Shown here: piece after piece, positions 44,341 through 54,384 of the stretch
How positions within the stretch are numbered: the first letter of the stretch is position 1
Layout of the letters: the number at the start of each line of letters is the position of its first letter
Source of the DNA: Campanula takesimana
Lineage: Eukaryota > Streptophyta > Magnoliopsida > Asterales > Campanulaceae
Assembly (NCBI GenBank): GCA_026119855.1
Contig: JAOWBW010000158.1
Coordinates: 990,976 to 1,054,975 of the forward strand
DNA: 64,000 nt
Reading direction: 5' to 3'
Program-made: the position numbers and the translations under genes
Notes under the pieces: model-generated
Database searches by the model: none
What the model was told of the DNA's origin: nothing
What the model saw: only the letters and a program-made list of their open reading frames with translations

Positions 44341-46433
44341 TGTCGCGACCCCGGACCCCGCGGGCCCCGGGACCGCGATCTGGACGTCGACTCTAACAAT
44401 AAACTCCTAAATACCGAAGTTAAAAATTTCATTTCATACCAAAAGGTGATAATCCAAAGTTTTACAAAACCAAGTTTGATAAAAACCAAATACAACTATC
44501 ATAAACTTCCACAAGTTTATGCTTAACAAAATACAAATGTACAAAATCCTAATGACGTCAATATTTGGTACAAATATCCCCAAAAGGTTACACATTGATA
44601 TAATGTAAACCAACCTATACAACTTTCCCCAAAAGAACGGATCCACACTCGACGTCCTCTTTCTCGTGATCAGCGAGACTAATCCTTAGCACCTGGGGGG
44701 GGTTAAGGAAAAACAAAGATAAAAGAAAAGGGGTGAGATAAATCTCAATAAGTTACTAATGCAACTACATGACATGCTATGATGCAATATACAATAAGCA
44801 ATAATAAGTATCACATAGCACATAGCATTTATCACATACAGATAGCAGCGGAAATAAACACTTAACAAAGGATATAGCCAAGGTTTTCCAAACTGGTACA
44901 TCCAAATAAAGGATCGCTGCGCAGCTTCAATAATCAACAAACCATCATCTTCATAATGGCATGAAAGCCGAAGAGAAAACCCCGGTACCGGAACCAATAA
45001 CCAATGAAGTGTCACAAAGGACGGGAGACATGCCACAAAGTCATGCTCCAAGTAAGCTAAAATGCACACAAGGGAGCTAGCTCTTCTCACATCCAAGGCC
45101 AATCTGGAGGAGGGTAATAAGGGGCAAAACAATGGTCAACATCACAATGGACTTGGCCGTGCCATCATAATGTTTCGCATCGCCCAAACACACACAAAAT
45201 ACCAGCTGGGTTTTCACGTAAAGGCTAAGTAATAAAATACTAGCACGATAACAACAAAGGATTCCAAAGTAGGGAATCAATCCAAATAATCACCAAGAAG
45301 ATGACATGAGCCAACAATACACAATAAGGTGCTCCAAAATTCCAATTAACAATCAATGAATTTCAAACACAAATTTGATCACAAGGACCCAATTCTAACA
45401 CTAAGGTGTACTACAATGTTCACTAAGGTCAACTAAAAGGACACCCAAGACTTAGACCAAAGCACGTTCTTCAATCACACTAATTAACAAAATGTAAAGT
45501 TTCAGGGGTTCTGTGCGGCCGCCCAAAGTTGGTTGTGCGGTCGCCCAAAAAGCCTCAAAACAAGAACAAAAGCTTTCAGAAAGATGCGCGGTCGCCCAGG
45601 CTATTTTGTGCGGCCGCCCAATCTTCCGGATTGCCAGAAATCGGGAAGAACAACATGGGTTCTTCCATTTTCAAACCCAAAACACATTCAACCAAAATCC
45701 AACCTTCCAACTCATATACTAATGTACCAAAACGACTTATAAGTCTAAAAAGACTCCTTTAACAACATTTAATCAACCAATATCAAGAATCAAACCCAAC
45801 ATTCATAAATCACCATTTTTGATCAAAATCCAAATAAATTCCAAACAATTTCAAAACCCAACCAAACTTCAATATAACACATCAAACATCTTCTAAACAT
45901 GATATGAACAATTTAGCATCAAAATGGGGGAAAAGTAACTTACTTGAAAATAATGAAAGTTGACGGAATTCGATTCTTTTTGATTCTACGCGATCCTAGC
46001 GACGATCTAAACACGTTTCACGTTTTAAGAAATGAATAATAATGAGTGGAAGAAGGAGAAAAGAAGAGAGAAGAAATGAAAGAAAACTTACCCAAATTGT
46101 TAGAGAGAGGAAGAGATGGCTGGGAGTTGGAGAAAGAGTGAGGGAGAAGGTGAGGGAGGTGAGGGAAGTGAGGGAAGTGTTTAAAAGATTTACACTTAGG
46201 CCCCCTCCCTTACACTACACACAAACACTACACTCCCTTCTAACAATTAAGACCCAACAATACTACATTAGCACGAATGACCCTAATAAAATGCTAAGCA
46301 TAATTATTATAACACATAAATTGCACACTTAAATATTTAAATAAATAATAATTTAAATAAATAAACAAGCAAATAAATAAATAAAAATCATTTAATTACT
46401 AATAAAATAGAGCCTAGATTTCGGGTCGTGACA
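44341..46433 (-). repeat. chromovirus 2 5' LTR, 2093 bp
   Basis: Near-identical partner of 37607-39714; lacks 12 bases of the GAGGTGAGG tandem. The minus-strand U5 end is a run of CG-rich palindromes (CCCGGGGCCCGCGGGG, 44355-44370) directly before the primer site. GTAAGT motifs occur in the minus strand near 46083 and 45937. Confidence 0.97.
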
Positions 46434-47619
46434 AAATTAGGACTAACCCTTGTAGTTCAAAATCTTCAATCACTTGGTGATCCACACTTGAACGGATCCA
46501 AGAACACCTTCTTGGACTTGATTGCTAGATCCTTAGGCTTGAAAAACTTGAAGAACTCCTTCTTCTATTTGGAATAAAAGAATCCCTCTCAATATGTGTG
46601 TTATTCTCTCTCTAAGAAAGCTTTGTGATTTCTTGAATCATCAACTAGGTCTCTCAAACCCGGACACACTTATTTATACTGGGATAGGTCTGATTCCTTT
46701 AGGGTTTAGGACTTATTGTCACACAAGAAATTTCCTAAAACTGAACCAATGTGGGATAGGGGCCATACGGCCGGCTTGGCCGCTGTACGGTCGCTATTCC
46801 CGTATTCCTTTTATTTTCAGCCTTTTAACTATCTGTTCTGCGTGTGTGACCCAATAGGATTATACTAAGTTGCCAATGGGTTTGACCAGTCAAATCCCGT
46901 AAGTCATAATTAGATTCTAGCAAACCTTTTATGACTACACAAATAGTATAACTTTGTATCCCAAAGTTTATCCTCTATAGTACAAGCCACAATCCCTTTG
47001 TCCATGATGTCTATTGAACACAAGTCATGGTCTATAGTCAACTTGTCTTTGTTCAATGCTTTCTCGTTTCCGAATATATTGATTGATTCAAATGTCTTGA
47101 TCTCATCAATCCATTTGGGTTCAGCCAAACACTTTCATCAATATCATTCTATGAGAGGCCTAAGCTTGACATCTCTCCGAAGAGGGACAAATGCATTTGG
47201 CTTATTATTCTTCCCTACTTGAATCTGATTGTGCCAATCATATCCTTTATAACTACCCGATTAAAGGTAGAGTTTGAATATGTCAAACATAATGTTCATT
47301 AAGTGGAAGACTATAATAACTTCATGTCAAAGGATTCAAATGAAATAACTACCATGAGATTTATCTATGACAATGACCATGACATAAATCTCATCTAGCA
47401 GGTCATGTCCAGTACCTTGTTCCAAACAAGTACCCATAAGTCTAACATAAGCATCCCATGATTATTTAGACTTATACTAGTGCTTCATAAATACTAGGGA
47501 CGGAGATTATTATAAACAAAACATGTAACAATAATAATAATCGAACATCTCTTTATTAAATGAATAAAATGATAACAAATATACGTTCAAATAACGTGCC
47601 TAGGGCATATACACCAACA
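46434..47619 (-). repeat. Copia 1 5' LTR, right fragment
   Basis: Resumes with AAATTAGGACTAACCCTTG after the chromovirus and ends CATATACACCAACA at 47619, matching 15469-16702. It lacks ~20 bases of the GC palindrome block present in the 3' LTR and has a GATACTAAGCAAAG segment missing near 46473, besides scattered substitutions. Confidence 0.95.
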
Positions 47620-47895
47620 CTCCATTCATCCTAAAATCAAGGGTTTTGCAAGAAATTTTCAGGGTTGAAGGAAGGAGAATTTTGGGTAATTGGGAGCTTT
47701 TGGTTAAGAATTAGGAGGAGTTGTAAAAGAATGAAGTGTTTGCAAGGTTAAGGGTCATCTTCTTCGATCATCTCTTTCATCTACGGCAACATTTCGGACA
47801 CCTCCGGCGACCTCAGCAGCGAGTCTCCGGCGAACAAGTACGGGTTAGTTGCTTTAAATTTTACTGTGAGAATTGTTGTTGGGTGATTGGAAACC
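47620..47895 (+). other. leader of the Athila extra ORF
   Basis: Begins with the second CTCCA copy. No coding signal. It resembles a plant 5' UTR with CCGGCGACC-type phrases before the ATG at 47896. Confidence 0.6.
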
Positions 47896-49181
47896 ATGGT
47901 TAAGAGCAAAGCAGTGAGTCATGCATCCGCTCCTAAGCAAAATTTTGAAAAATCCCGTTTTGTGGGTGAAAAAGACCAAACATTTTATGAAAAATACTCT
48001 CATCGAAAATGCAATGTCGAGAAAGAGTTCAAAAATAAAGATCTAGAGTTAGATGATATTTTTTAGTATTACAAGTGGGATAAACTTGCGGAGTGCCCTG
48101 GCGAGAATGGTGTGAGTGAGTATGTGAAAGAATTTTATGCCAATGTATATGAAAACGGGGACACTAGCTTGTCATGGGTGCGAAAGAGCATTATTCCTTA
48201 TGGTGATGAAACTGTGAATAAGTATTATGGGATGCCCACCTATGTGGCTCGGAGTCAATGTGGGTTCAATCGGTTGGTGAGAACAATGCAAGGAGATTAC
48301 TTTAACAATCTCCACCTTTTAGCTCCAACCTTTGGGATGATAGATGCTTCTCAAGCAAAGAATGGGAAAATAATGATGGCGAGGGACTTGGTGCCCAAAT
48401 TGAGGTTTTTACACCTGTTTATTTGTGAGAGGATCCTCCCTAGTTTGCACTTTGATGAAGTTCATTGGAAAATAGCAGCGTTGATGCATTGTGTTTTGAC
48501 TCGTCAGCAGATTAACATAGGGATGATTATTTCTGACAAGATTTGGCACACCGCAAACAACATGAGCAATACAATTTTAATTTTCCTTTGTTGATTACGG
48601 GGCTAATTGGTAAGAAAAAGTCCATGTTGTTGCAAGTCCCAAGGGATTTGTTTCCCGGGACTGCCGTAGATAAGAATTTCCTTTAAAGGAATGTGGCACA
48701 AAGAGGAGGAAGTTCATCCAGAGGACCTTAGCCAATGGTTGAGGAAGAAGAGCGAGTAGAGGAAGAAGAGGAGAATGTAAAGCATAGGACCGGGTGGAGA
48801 GATGAGTTGAGGGGGATGAGATTGGATCACGAGCACCTGTATGAGCGGTTTCAAACTGAATCCTATCACAATGTCATGTGGCAAGATCGGGCGGAGCAGA
48901 GATTGGATGATCTAAGGAACTCAGTGTACCGGGTGGAGGATTAGCTGGATAGAGAGATTGAGGCAAAGAGCTATTTCCGGGAGAGGATGATGAGGAGGTT
49001 CTGTCCAAATGAGGAGTATCCACCCCAGTATTACCCTCAGCAGCCGCAGATGCTATACATCAGGCCATCGACCATGGTTTGGGATGTCCCGACTTGGGCT
49101 GACCACCACCAGCAGCAGCAGCACGGAGCGGGTTTGAGTGCCAGTGGTCCGTGGGACCAATTCTTTCGTCCACCTCAGTAG
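47896..49181 (+). pseudogene. Athila extra ORF (putative plant transposon protein family)
   Basis: Starts at ATG 47896 (MVKSKAVSHASAPKQN). The conserved core is VKEFYANVYENGDTSLSWVR, ETVNKYYGMP, ARDLVPKLRFLHLFICERILP and HWKIAALMHCVLTRQQINIG. This is the putative plant transposon protein domain often found downstream of integrase in Athila-type elements. A TAG near 48064, a frameshift near 48570 and further stops break it. The C-terminal part (48735-49181) is glutamate-rich, then glutamine/proline-rich (HHQQQQHG). Its function is unknown; older literature called this region env-like. Confidence 0.8.
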
Positions 49182-49927
49182 TTGGTTGGAGGTACCCCTA
49201 CCCTAGCTGTTTTTATAGTTTCTGCATTGGGGCCAATGCTTTATTTATGTGTGGGGGTATTAATTATTGGTTGCTGTCTTTTCATCATCAGTTATGTTTT
49301 TATTTTATTTTTAGTTTTCTTATTTAATAAAATAAGAAAAGAAGAAAAAAAAAGGCTAGGTGAAAACCCGAAAGGGCGCCTAGGCAAAAGGTGAGAAATT
49401 GAGCAATTTTTATGTTTTCACCGACGTGGCGTCCTAAGGGAGGTTTGGAGGTTTGGGTAGGATTTCATTTTGGTGTAGGAGGTTTGGTTAGAGGCGATAG
49501 GATAGAAAATCGTCATCTTTCTTTTTGGAGTAATAAGGGGCGTCAGAGATTTTTATGAGGTAAATCTTTGTTAGGCATCTTACTCTAACATTGATTTATT
49601 TTTTTAGGGATTTTTAGTGTGAGATAAGCGTGGGGGAAACATAGGACATTTTAGTTCCCCCTAGCTTGTGTGTGTGGGCCCTTATCGGATATTGAGATTA
49701 TTCTTACTATCGGTGTTAATATAGATTAGGGCCATTGGTATTGATGCTTTGTGGAGTTATAAGGTAGCGGAGTTCTTTATGCTCCGATTGTGTTTTTGAC
49801 TTTGTTTGATGGGAAGTAGAGGAGATTAGGAATCATTTTCCTCCATGCTATGCTTGATAGACCAGTGCTTAGAAGTGGGGGTGGAATATTACTCAGGGAC
49901 GAGTAATGGTCTAAGCATGGTGGAATT
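49182..49927 (+). other. Athila 3' UTR with palindrome and purine tracts
   Basis: TGCATTGGGGCCAATGC at ~49224-49240 is a near-perfect palindrome followed by TGTGTGGGGGT; the pair is a recurrent mark of Athila 3' regions. Further G-rich tracts (GCGTGGGGGAAAC ~49629, GAAGTGGGGGTGGAA ~49874) and GGGACGAGTAATGGTCTAAG precede the LTR. A hydrophobic 70-codon frame here is discussed under rejected items. Confidence 0.75.
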
Positions 49928-51174
49928 TGATCAGTTGGTTTTATATCAGTTTATCTCCCTATTTTTGGATTATTTCGTTTGACTTTTTATGTAAATTATG
50001 GTAGTTTTGATGTAATTTTGGGCTTATTATGTAGTGGTAAGTTTGTGGGGAATTATTGTAATTGAAAGAGTTTTTAGTGATTTACGATGTTCTCGCAAAG
50101 TTTGTGGAAGCTCAAGTGTTAAAGATTAGTTGTTGGTCAAGCTCAAAGTCAAAGTCAAAGTCAATGGGAGTCAAGATATGAAAGAAAGGAAGAAAATCGA
50201 GAAAAACAGTCTGCCGTAGCGGGCGCTCGCCCGCCTCATCATGGGCGACCGTACGCGGAAGAAAAGAAGAAGAGGTCAACTTTTTGCCTACCCGGGCGCT
50301 CGCCCCCTTCAGACCCGGGCGCTCGCCCGCCTCCTCGTACTAGCTTTTCCAAATCCCTTCTAAAGTCGGGATTTGGGCTTATTTTCCTAATTTTTATCCT
50401 AGTTTCTCTCTAGTATAAATAGGAGACTTTAGCCACTTTATTTTCTTATTCTTTATTCTTAGGTTTTATTCAAGTTTTCAAGGTTGTAAACAAGATTTGG
50501 AGACTTTATCATCATCAAGCGTAATATACATGTTTATGATTTCTAGTTATTTTCTTTTGTTAATTGCTATGTCGATGAGTAGCTAATATCTTCATTCATG
50601 GATTGGGAGTAACACTATCGGATCTCTATGCTAAATTGTGCTTAACTAATATCAATCTTGTTCTTGTTCATGGGAATGGTTTTAATTCGTTTAGAGATTT
50701 CAGTAATATAATTGATATTCTTGGTCTTTAAATTATCTAGGTATAAATTGTTTCACTAGCGTGGATAGTTTATACATTGACTGTATTCCTTTGATTAGAT
50801 TTAATTGAGGACTTAGCGGAAATCAAAAGAGTCTAAAATCAATTGTTCTTTGGATCTTAATAAATTGTTTGTGTGTGTTGTTGACCTAGCGGAAAACATC
50901 ATATAGAGGCAATAATAGGGGTGCAATCCGGCAACCCAACCGTCCCAACCCTTAATCAAGTGAATGATTTCTTGAACAAGTTTGGTAACATTATTAATAA
51001 AAATAGCATAGAGTGAAGATAGTTGTGAATCCCAATCTGTGAATCCTTGTCATCCTTGAGGACAACCCTTGAGGACAACCCTTGCATTCTTTTGCATATT
51101 AATTTAGTTTACTTTTCTTGCTTAGTAGTTTATTTAGTTTTTAAACAATCAAAATCAAAAAAAAAACCTGGTTA
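49928..51174 (+). repeat. 3' LTR of the Athila element, 3' truncated
   Basis: Starts TGATCAGTTGG and matches 9511-10620. GC words at 50217-50336 precede TATAAATAG at 50414. It retains a ~110-base block (50835-50970) that was replaced in the 5' LTR. The final ~110 bases, present in the 5' LTR after CTGGTTA, are absent; Tat-A LTR sequence follows at 51175. Confidence 0.9.
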
Positions 51175-51278
51175 TAGAAACTAAATAAAAACACTTAAAA
51201 CAAGAAGAAACACAAAATCAAATGTGCAATCGGGGTGAGCGGTCCAAGGAGGGGTGTCTACAGAGCCCCTCGGTGGCG
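51175..51278 (-). repeat. Tat-A LTR, right fragment, with polypurine tract
   Basis: 51175-51262 matches the end of the solo Tat-A LTR (AAACACTTAAAACAAGAAG to GGGGTGTCTACA). On the minus strand this is the LTR start, and GCCACCGAGGGGCTC (51263-51277) is the polypurine tract. It is therefore the 3' LTR of a minus-strand Tat element whose internal part begins at 51263. Confidence 0.88.
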
Positions 51279-51706
51279 TGGATTGCGAAGCAAAACGCGC
51301 CGATGTAAGAAAAACATCCACTGAGGACATCACCAAGAACAAACTCAGACTCGATAAAAGCAGGAATTTGAAATTGCAAAGGATAGGGGTGCGCTCCTTG
51401 TCTGAGCAGCTTTTGCTGACGAAAGAGGTACGGTGATGTGAGATGGCCCACCATGGCCTAGGTTTAAAGTCTGGTTCGCAGACTCAGGCTGGATTTGTTT
51501 AGCGGAACCGTCATGCCCATTTAGAGTCTGTTGAGCGGACTGAAGCTAAAATCCATTTAGCAAATCCCGTTTGTTGATTTACAGCCCTTTTTTTTCTAAA
51601 CAAGATTCTCTAATAGCTATAAATTTGAACCTATTTCGACCAGTTTGTTCACACAACAATTTTTTGCAATATTTCCTTTGTCCCAAACCTCAAATTCTTG
51701 TCAACA
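51279..51706 (+). promoter_or_regulatory. Tat C 3' UTR and putative promoter of its antisense ORF
   Basis: 51279-51430 is homologous to the A1 3' UTR. 51440-51590 has three related phrases (TTTAGCGGAACC, TTGAGCGGACTG, TTTAGCAAATCC). A TATA box (GCTATAAATTTG) is at 51616-51627, 80-90 bases before the ATG at 51707. No tandem array is visible here, unlike A1 and Tat 2. Confidence 0.45.
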
Positions 51707-52069
51707 ATGGCCCCCATGACCTTTTCTTTTGAGGTGAAAGTGTCCGTTCCCGAGGGTGATCAATCAAAGCCCATCCCCATTATGAAGGCATGCCCTAGTG
51801 TTTTTGACCGCTTAGAAAGACCAAATGAAGTCGTGGTCAGGCCTCCAAAGCCAGTGGTTCATGTTGAAGCCCCTAGGCTGAATCATTGGCCCGAGAAGAA
51901 GAGAGGCCAAGGCAATAGCAAATCTTCTTATGTGTGGAAGCGCCCGTCTAATGTCCCCGCTAAGGCTTCCTTTTACAAAGGTAAGGGGAAAGTTGTTGAC
52001 AAAACTCCATCCCATCCTAGTATCTTTTCTCGTCTTGGTGGCTCCGTGAATGGTTCGCCCCCATCCTAG
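51707..52069 (+). CDS. short antisense ORF of Tat C
   Basis: A 120-codon frame from ATG 51707 (context AACAATGG). It is lysine/proline/serine-rich: MAPMTFSFEVKVSVPEGDQS, two related motifs PSVFDRLER and PSIFSRLGG, and KKRGQGNSKSSYVWKRP between them; after the TAG at 52067-52069 the frame continues KVKGPSRKQWVPKPKKY. It has no known domain. It occupies the place of the PMD gene in A1 and Tat 2, is antisense to pol, and has its own TATA-like box, so it is probably another Tat extra ORF, possibly the 5' or 3' remnant of a longer one. Function unknown. Confidence 0.5.
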   Translation: MAPMTFSFEVKVSVPEGDQSKPIPIMKACPSVFDRLERPNEVVVRPPKPVVHVEAPRLNHWPEKKRGQGNSKSSYVWKRPSNVPAKASFYKGKGKVVDKTPSHPSIFSRLGGSVNGSPPS

Positions 52070-52305
52070 AAGGTCAAGGGCCCTAGTCGGAAGCAATGGG
52101 TTCCCAAACCGAAGAAATATTAGATTTTTCTTTGTACCCTGAGATTGCAATTAAATAGACCACTTGTAAGGATTTTAATATTTTAATGTCTTTTATTTCT
52201 CAACAAGCATCCATTTGTATTGATGAAAATGATTCATGAAATGAATAAAATTGCATCTCGTTAATGATGTATTTGGGTAAAAAGATTGTTTTAGTCCGCA
52301 GCCGA

Positions 52306-52355
52306 AGGTTTCCTACGTTCCTCTAGTAGAGAGGCTCAGGTCTTCGTAGTTCAAA
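52306..52355 (-). promoter_or_regulatory. Tat border hairpin, copy in Tat C
   Basis: GAAGGTTTCCTACGTTCC, then GAGGCTCAGGTCTTCGTAGTTC: arms CTACGT (52313-52318) and CGTAG (52345-52349) with inner GAGAGGC pairing CCTCT. It lies ~240 bases past the antisense stop and ~180 bases past the end of integrase, again between convergent genes. Confidence 0.6.
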
Positions 52356-52524
52356 CAAATGAAGACCATTTTTTATGTACACCCTGTTTTTTGCCTAGAC
52401 CATCCTTTTGGGTTTTCAATCTAGCGGGCTTCTTTTTTTTTCACTTTGCTCTAGTTTTTGCCTAGGCCGCCCTTGCGGGTTTTTCAACCTAGGGAGCTTT
52501 TTTTTATAGTCTTCATTTTTTAAG

Positions 52525-53760
52525 CGTAGAACTTCTTGAGCTTGTCGAGGTTGACCTCCTTTGGTAGTTGATCGCCATCCAAGTCTACGAGTCAGACTGC
52601 ACCGCCACTTTGTATCTTCTTGACCATGTACGGACCAATCCATCTGGCTCCCCATTTCCCAAGGAGATTCATGGAATTGGGAGGATGTTGTCTCAGAACC
52701 AAATCTCCCACCTTCATGTCTCGGGGCTTTACCTTCTTGTTGAAAGCCCTGGCCATTCTTTGTTGATAGGCCCTTGTACGCTCAAACGCCCTTAGCCTCT
52801 TTTCATCGAGTAGGGCCAATTGCTCATACCAGCCTTGCATCCATTGAACCTTATTGACTTTCTTTTCGAGCAAGACTCGTAAACAGGGAACTTTGAGTTC
52901 GACCGGGAGCACGGCTTCGCAGCCATAAACCAATGAGTATGGTGTTTCTCCCGTTGCTGACCGAATTAATCTACGGTAGCCTAACAATGCCAAAGGTAAT
53001 TTCTTAGACCAATCTCTTCCTGTTGAAGCCATTTTCCGTATAATGGTCTCAATTGTCTTGTTTTCCATTTAGACCGCTCCATTAGCTTGGGGACGGTATG
53101 GGGATGACTTGTATTTGATTATTTTGTAATCGACCAAGAGTGCATCCATTTATTTCTCGAAGTGAGAGCCATTTTCAGAAATGATCTCGTGGGGACACCG
53201 TATCGGCACATGATGTTGGTCTTTACGAATTCGGCCACTTTCTTGGCGTTGAGAACTCGATAAGCCTGTGCCTCAATCCATTTTGTAAAATAATCCACAG
53301 CCACTAGAATAAATGATTGCCCATTGCCTCCCATGGGATGGACCTTTCCGGTGATATCTATACCCCAACAAGAGGATGGCCACGGTGTGGTCATGTTGTA
53401 TAGCTACGAAGGTTGAGCAGGTTGCAAGTTGGCATGGAACTGGCACTTGGCACATCTTTTTACCTTCTCGATGCAATCATTTTCCATGGTAATCTAATAG
53501 TAACCAATACGGAGGATTTTCTTGGCTAGCATGATCCCATTCATATGGGGTCTACACTCGCCTTCGTGAACTTCATTCATTGTTTCTTGAGCTTCGGTAT
53601 CATTAGCACATAAGAGATTGATCCCTTCATAGTGTCTCTTGTAAACTTGATTCCCAATCAACACATATCTTGATGTCATCTTTTGTAATGCCCTTTGAGC
53701 TTTCTTATTTCTACCTTCAGGGAAAGTGCCGTCGTTGAGGAAATTCATGATGTCTATGTA
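52525..53760 (-). pseudogene. Tat C integrase
   Basis: From the right: MNFLNDGTFPEGRNKKAQ and the HHCC zinc site (HEGECRPHMNG, then CIEKVKRCAKCQFH). The core follows with first D in CWGIDITGKVHP, second catalytic position in ISENGSHF (glutamate instead of aspartate), and E in MENKTIETI. The C-terminal region (52592-53068) is 158 codons of open frame: ATGETPYSLVYGCEAVLPVE, RAFNKKVKPRDMKVGDLVLR and WIGPYMV. Stops and frame changes at ~53495, ~53400, ~53145 and ~53070 break it. It ends near 52525 (DKLKKFYA-stop). It would integrate cDNA. Confidence 0.87.
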
Positions 53761-53869
53761 TCATGGAGGGTTTGCTTGGGCTTCATTGATCTCAATGCTC
53801 ATGTAATATGCCGGACTAGTCCTTCTTAAAATTTTGAAGGGGTTCACCATTTTACCCTTGGGCATTTCG

Positions 53870-54280
53870 ACTAGCGAGGCTATGGTAGCCAGTGCGTCGG
53901 CAAAGCGGTTCTTTCCTCTTGGCAAATAATTGAAATTGACATCTTGAAATTGTTCGACCAACTCTTCGAGGTGTTGACCATATTGTTAAAGAGTCGGGTC
54001 TTGAATTTTCCACTTGCCAGACGTTTAATTGATGATAAGCATAGAATCACCAAACACTTCCAGATCTGTGACATTCCTTTCTAGGGCTGCTTCTAGCCCC
54101 GCTATGCATGCTTCATATTCGGCAATGTTGTTGATGGCTTTGAATTTGAGGCAGATTGCAATTGGAGTGTAGATGTCTTTCGGATCGACAAGAAACATTC
54201 CTATCCCATAACCATGCTTATTGGCTGCCCCATCAAAAAAAAGTTTCCACTTGTTTTCCTTAGTTGTGCTTCAAATCAGG
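53870..54280 (-). pseudogene. Tat C second RNase H (archaeal-like)
   Basis: Reads WKLFFDGAANKHGYGIGM, then NNIAEYEACIAGLEAALE, LEVFGDSMLIIN and NYLPRGKNRFADALATIAS. D, E, D and D residues are in the order of the RNase H fold, but the sequence is unlike the RT-linked RNase H further upstream. An additional archaeal-type RNase H between RNase H and integrase is a known trait of Tat. A TAA (SMLIIN-stop), a TAA shortly after and a shift in an A/T homopolymer near 54240 inactivate it. Confidence 0.85.
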
Positions 54281-54384
54281 TCTTCATCGGGAAATTGTAA
54301 GTCTTCCCCCTTCACTTCGTCACACGGAAATTCAGTAAGCTGATCACTGAACACTTTCCCCCTGATGGATTTGAGTATGACGTA

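Larger units (their letters stand above)
37607..46433 (-). mobile_element. chromovirus 2 (Tekay/Del-type Ty3/gypsy), full length
   Basis: Flanked by AAATT at 37602-37606 and 46434-46438; LTRs 37607-39714 and 44341-46433 are nearly identical. Minus-strand primer site TGGTATCAGAAC (44327-44338), polypurine tract beside 39714, and gag-protease-RT-RNase H-integrase-chromodomain between. Only four disabling changes are visible (stop 43731-43733, frameshift ~41337, stops ~41027 and ~40877). It is the most recent of the dated insertions here. Confidence 0.97.
15375..47619 (-). mobile_element. Copia element 1 (Angela/BARE-like Ty1/copia), host of two further insertions
   Basis: Minus-strand Ty1/copia element. 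LTRs begin TGTTGG and end CCAACA at 15375-16702 (3') and 37508-37606 plus 46439-47619 (5'). It is flanked by the direct repeat CTCCA at 15370-15374 and 47620-47624. The primer site TGGTATCAGAGC (37495-37506, minus) matches initiator tRNA-Met, and the AAGTGGGAGAT polypurine tract adjoins the 3' LTR. Gene order gag-protease-integrase-RT is copia type. Tat element 2 sits in its leader and chromovirus 2 in its 5' LTR. Lineage assignment rests on the C-terminal RNase H sequence. Confidence 0.95.
9511..51174 (+). mobile_element. Athila-lineage Ty3/gypsy element, split by nested insertions
   Basis: A + strand element with 5' LTR, a TGGCGTCATTGCCGGG primer site, gag, protease, RT/RNase H, an integrase fragment and an extra downstream ORF, then the 3' LTR. 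These are the features of the Athila lineage. A Copia element (15375-47619) interrupts it between the integrase fragment and the extra ORF; removing that insert and its CTCCA duplication restores one continuous element. The last ~110 bases of the 3' LTR are missing at 51174, so its target duplication cannot be confirmed. All genes are broken. Confidence 0.9.

Noticed and set aside
49182..49394. 70-codon frame with a long hydrophobic, transmembrane-like stretch after the Athila extra ORF
   Set aside because: The DNA holds the conserved non-coding palindrome and G-tract, and T-rich DNA translates to hydrophobic residues by chance. There is no initiation signal or family match.
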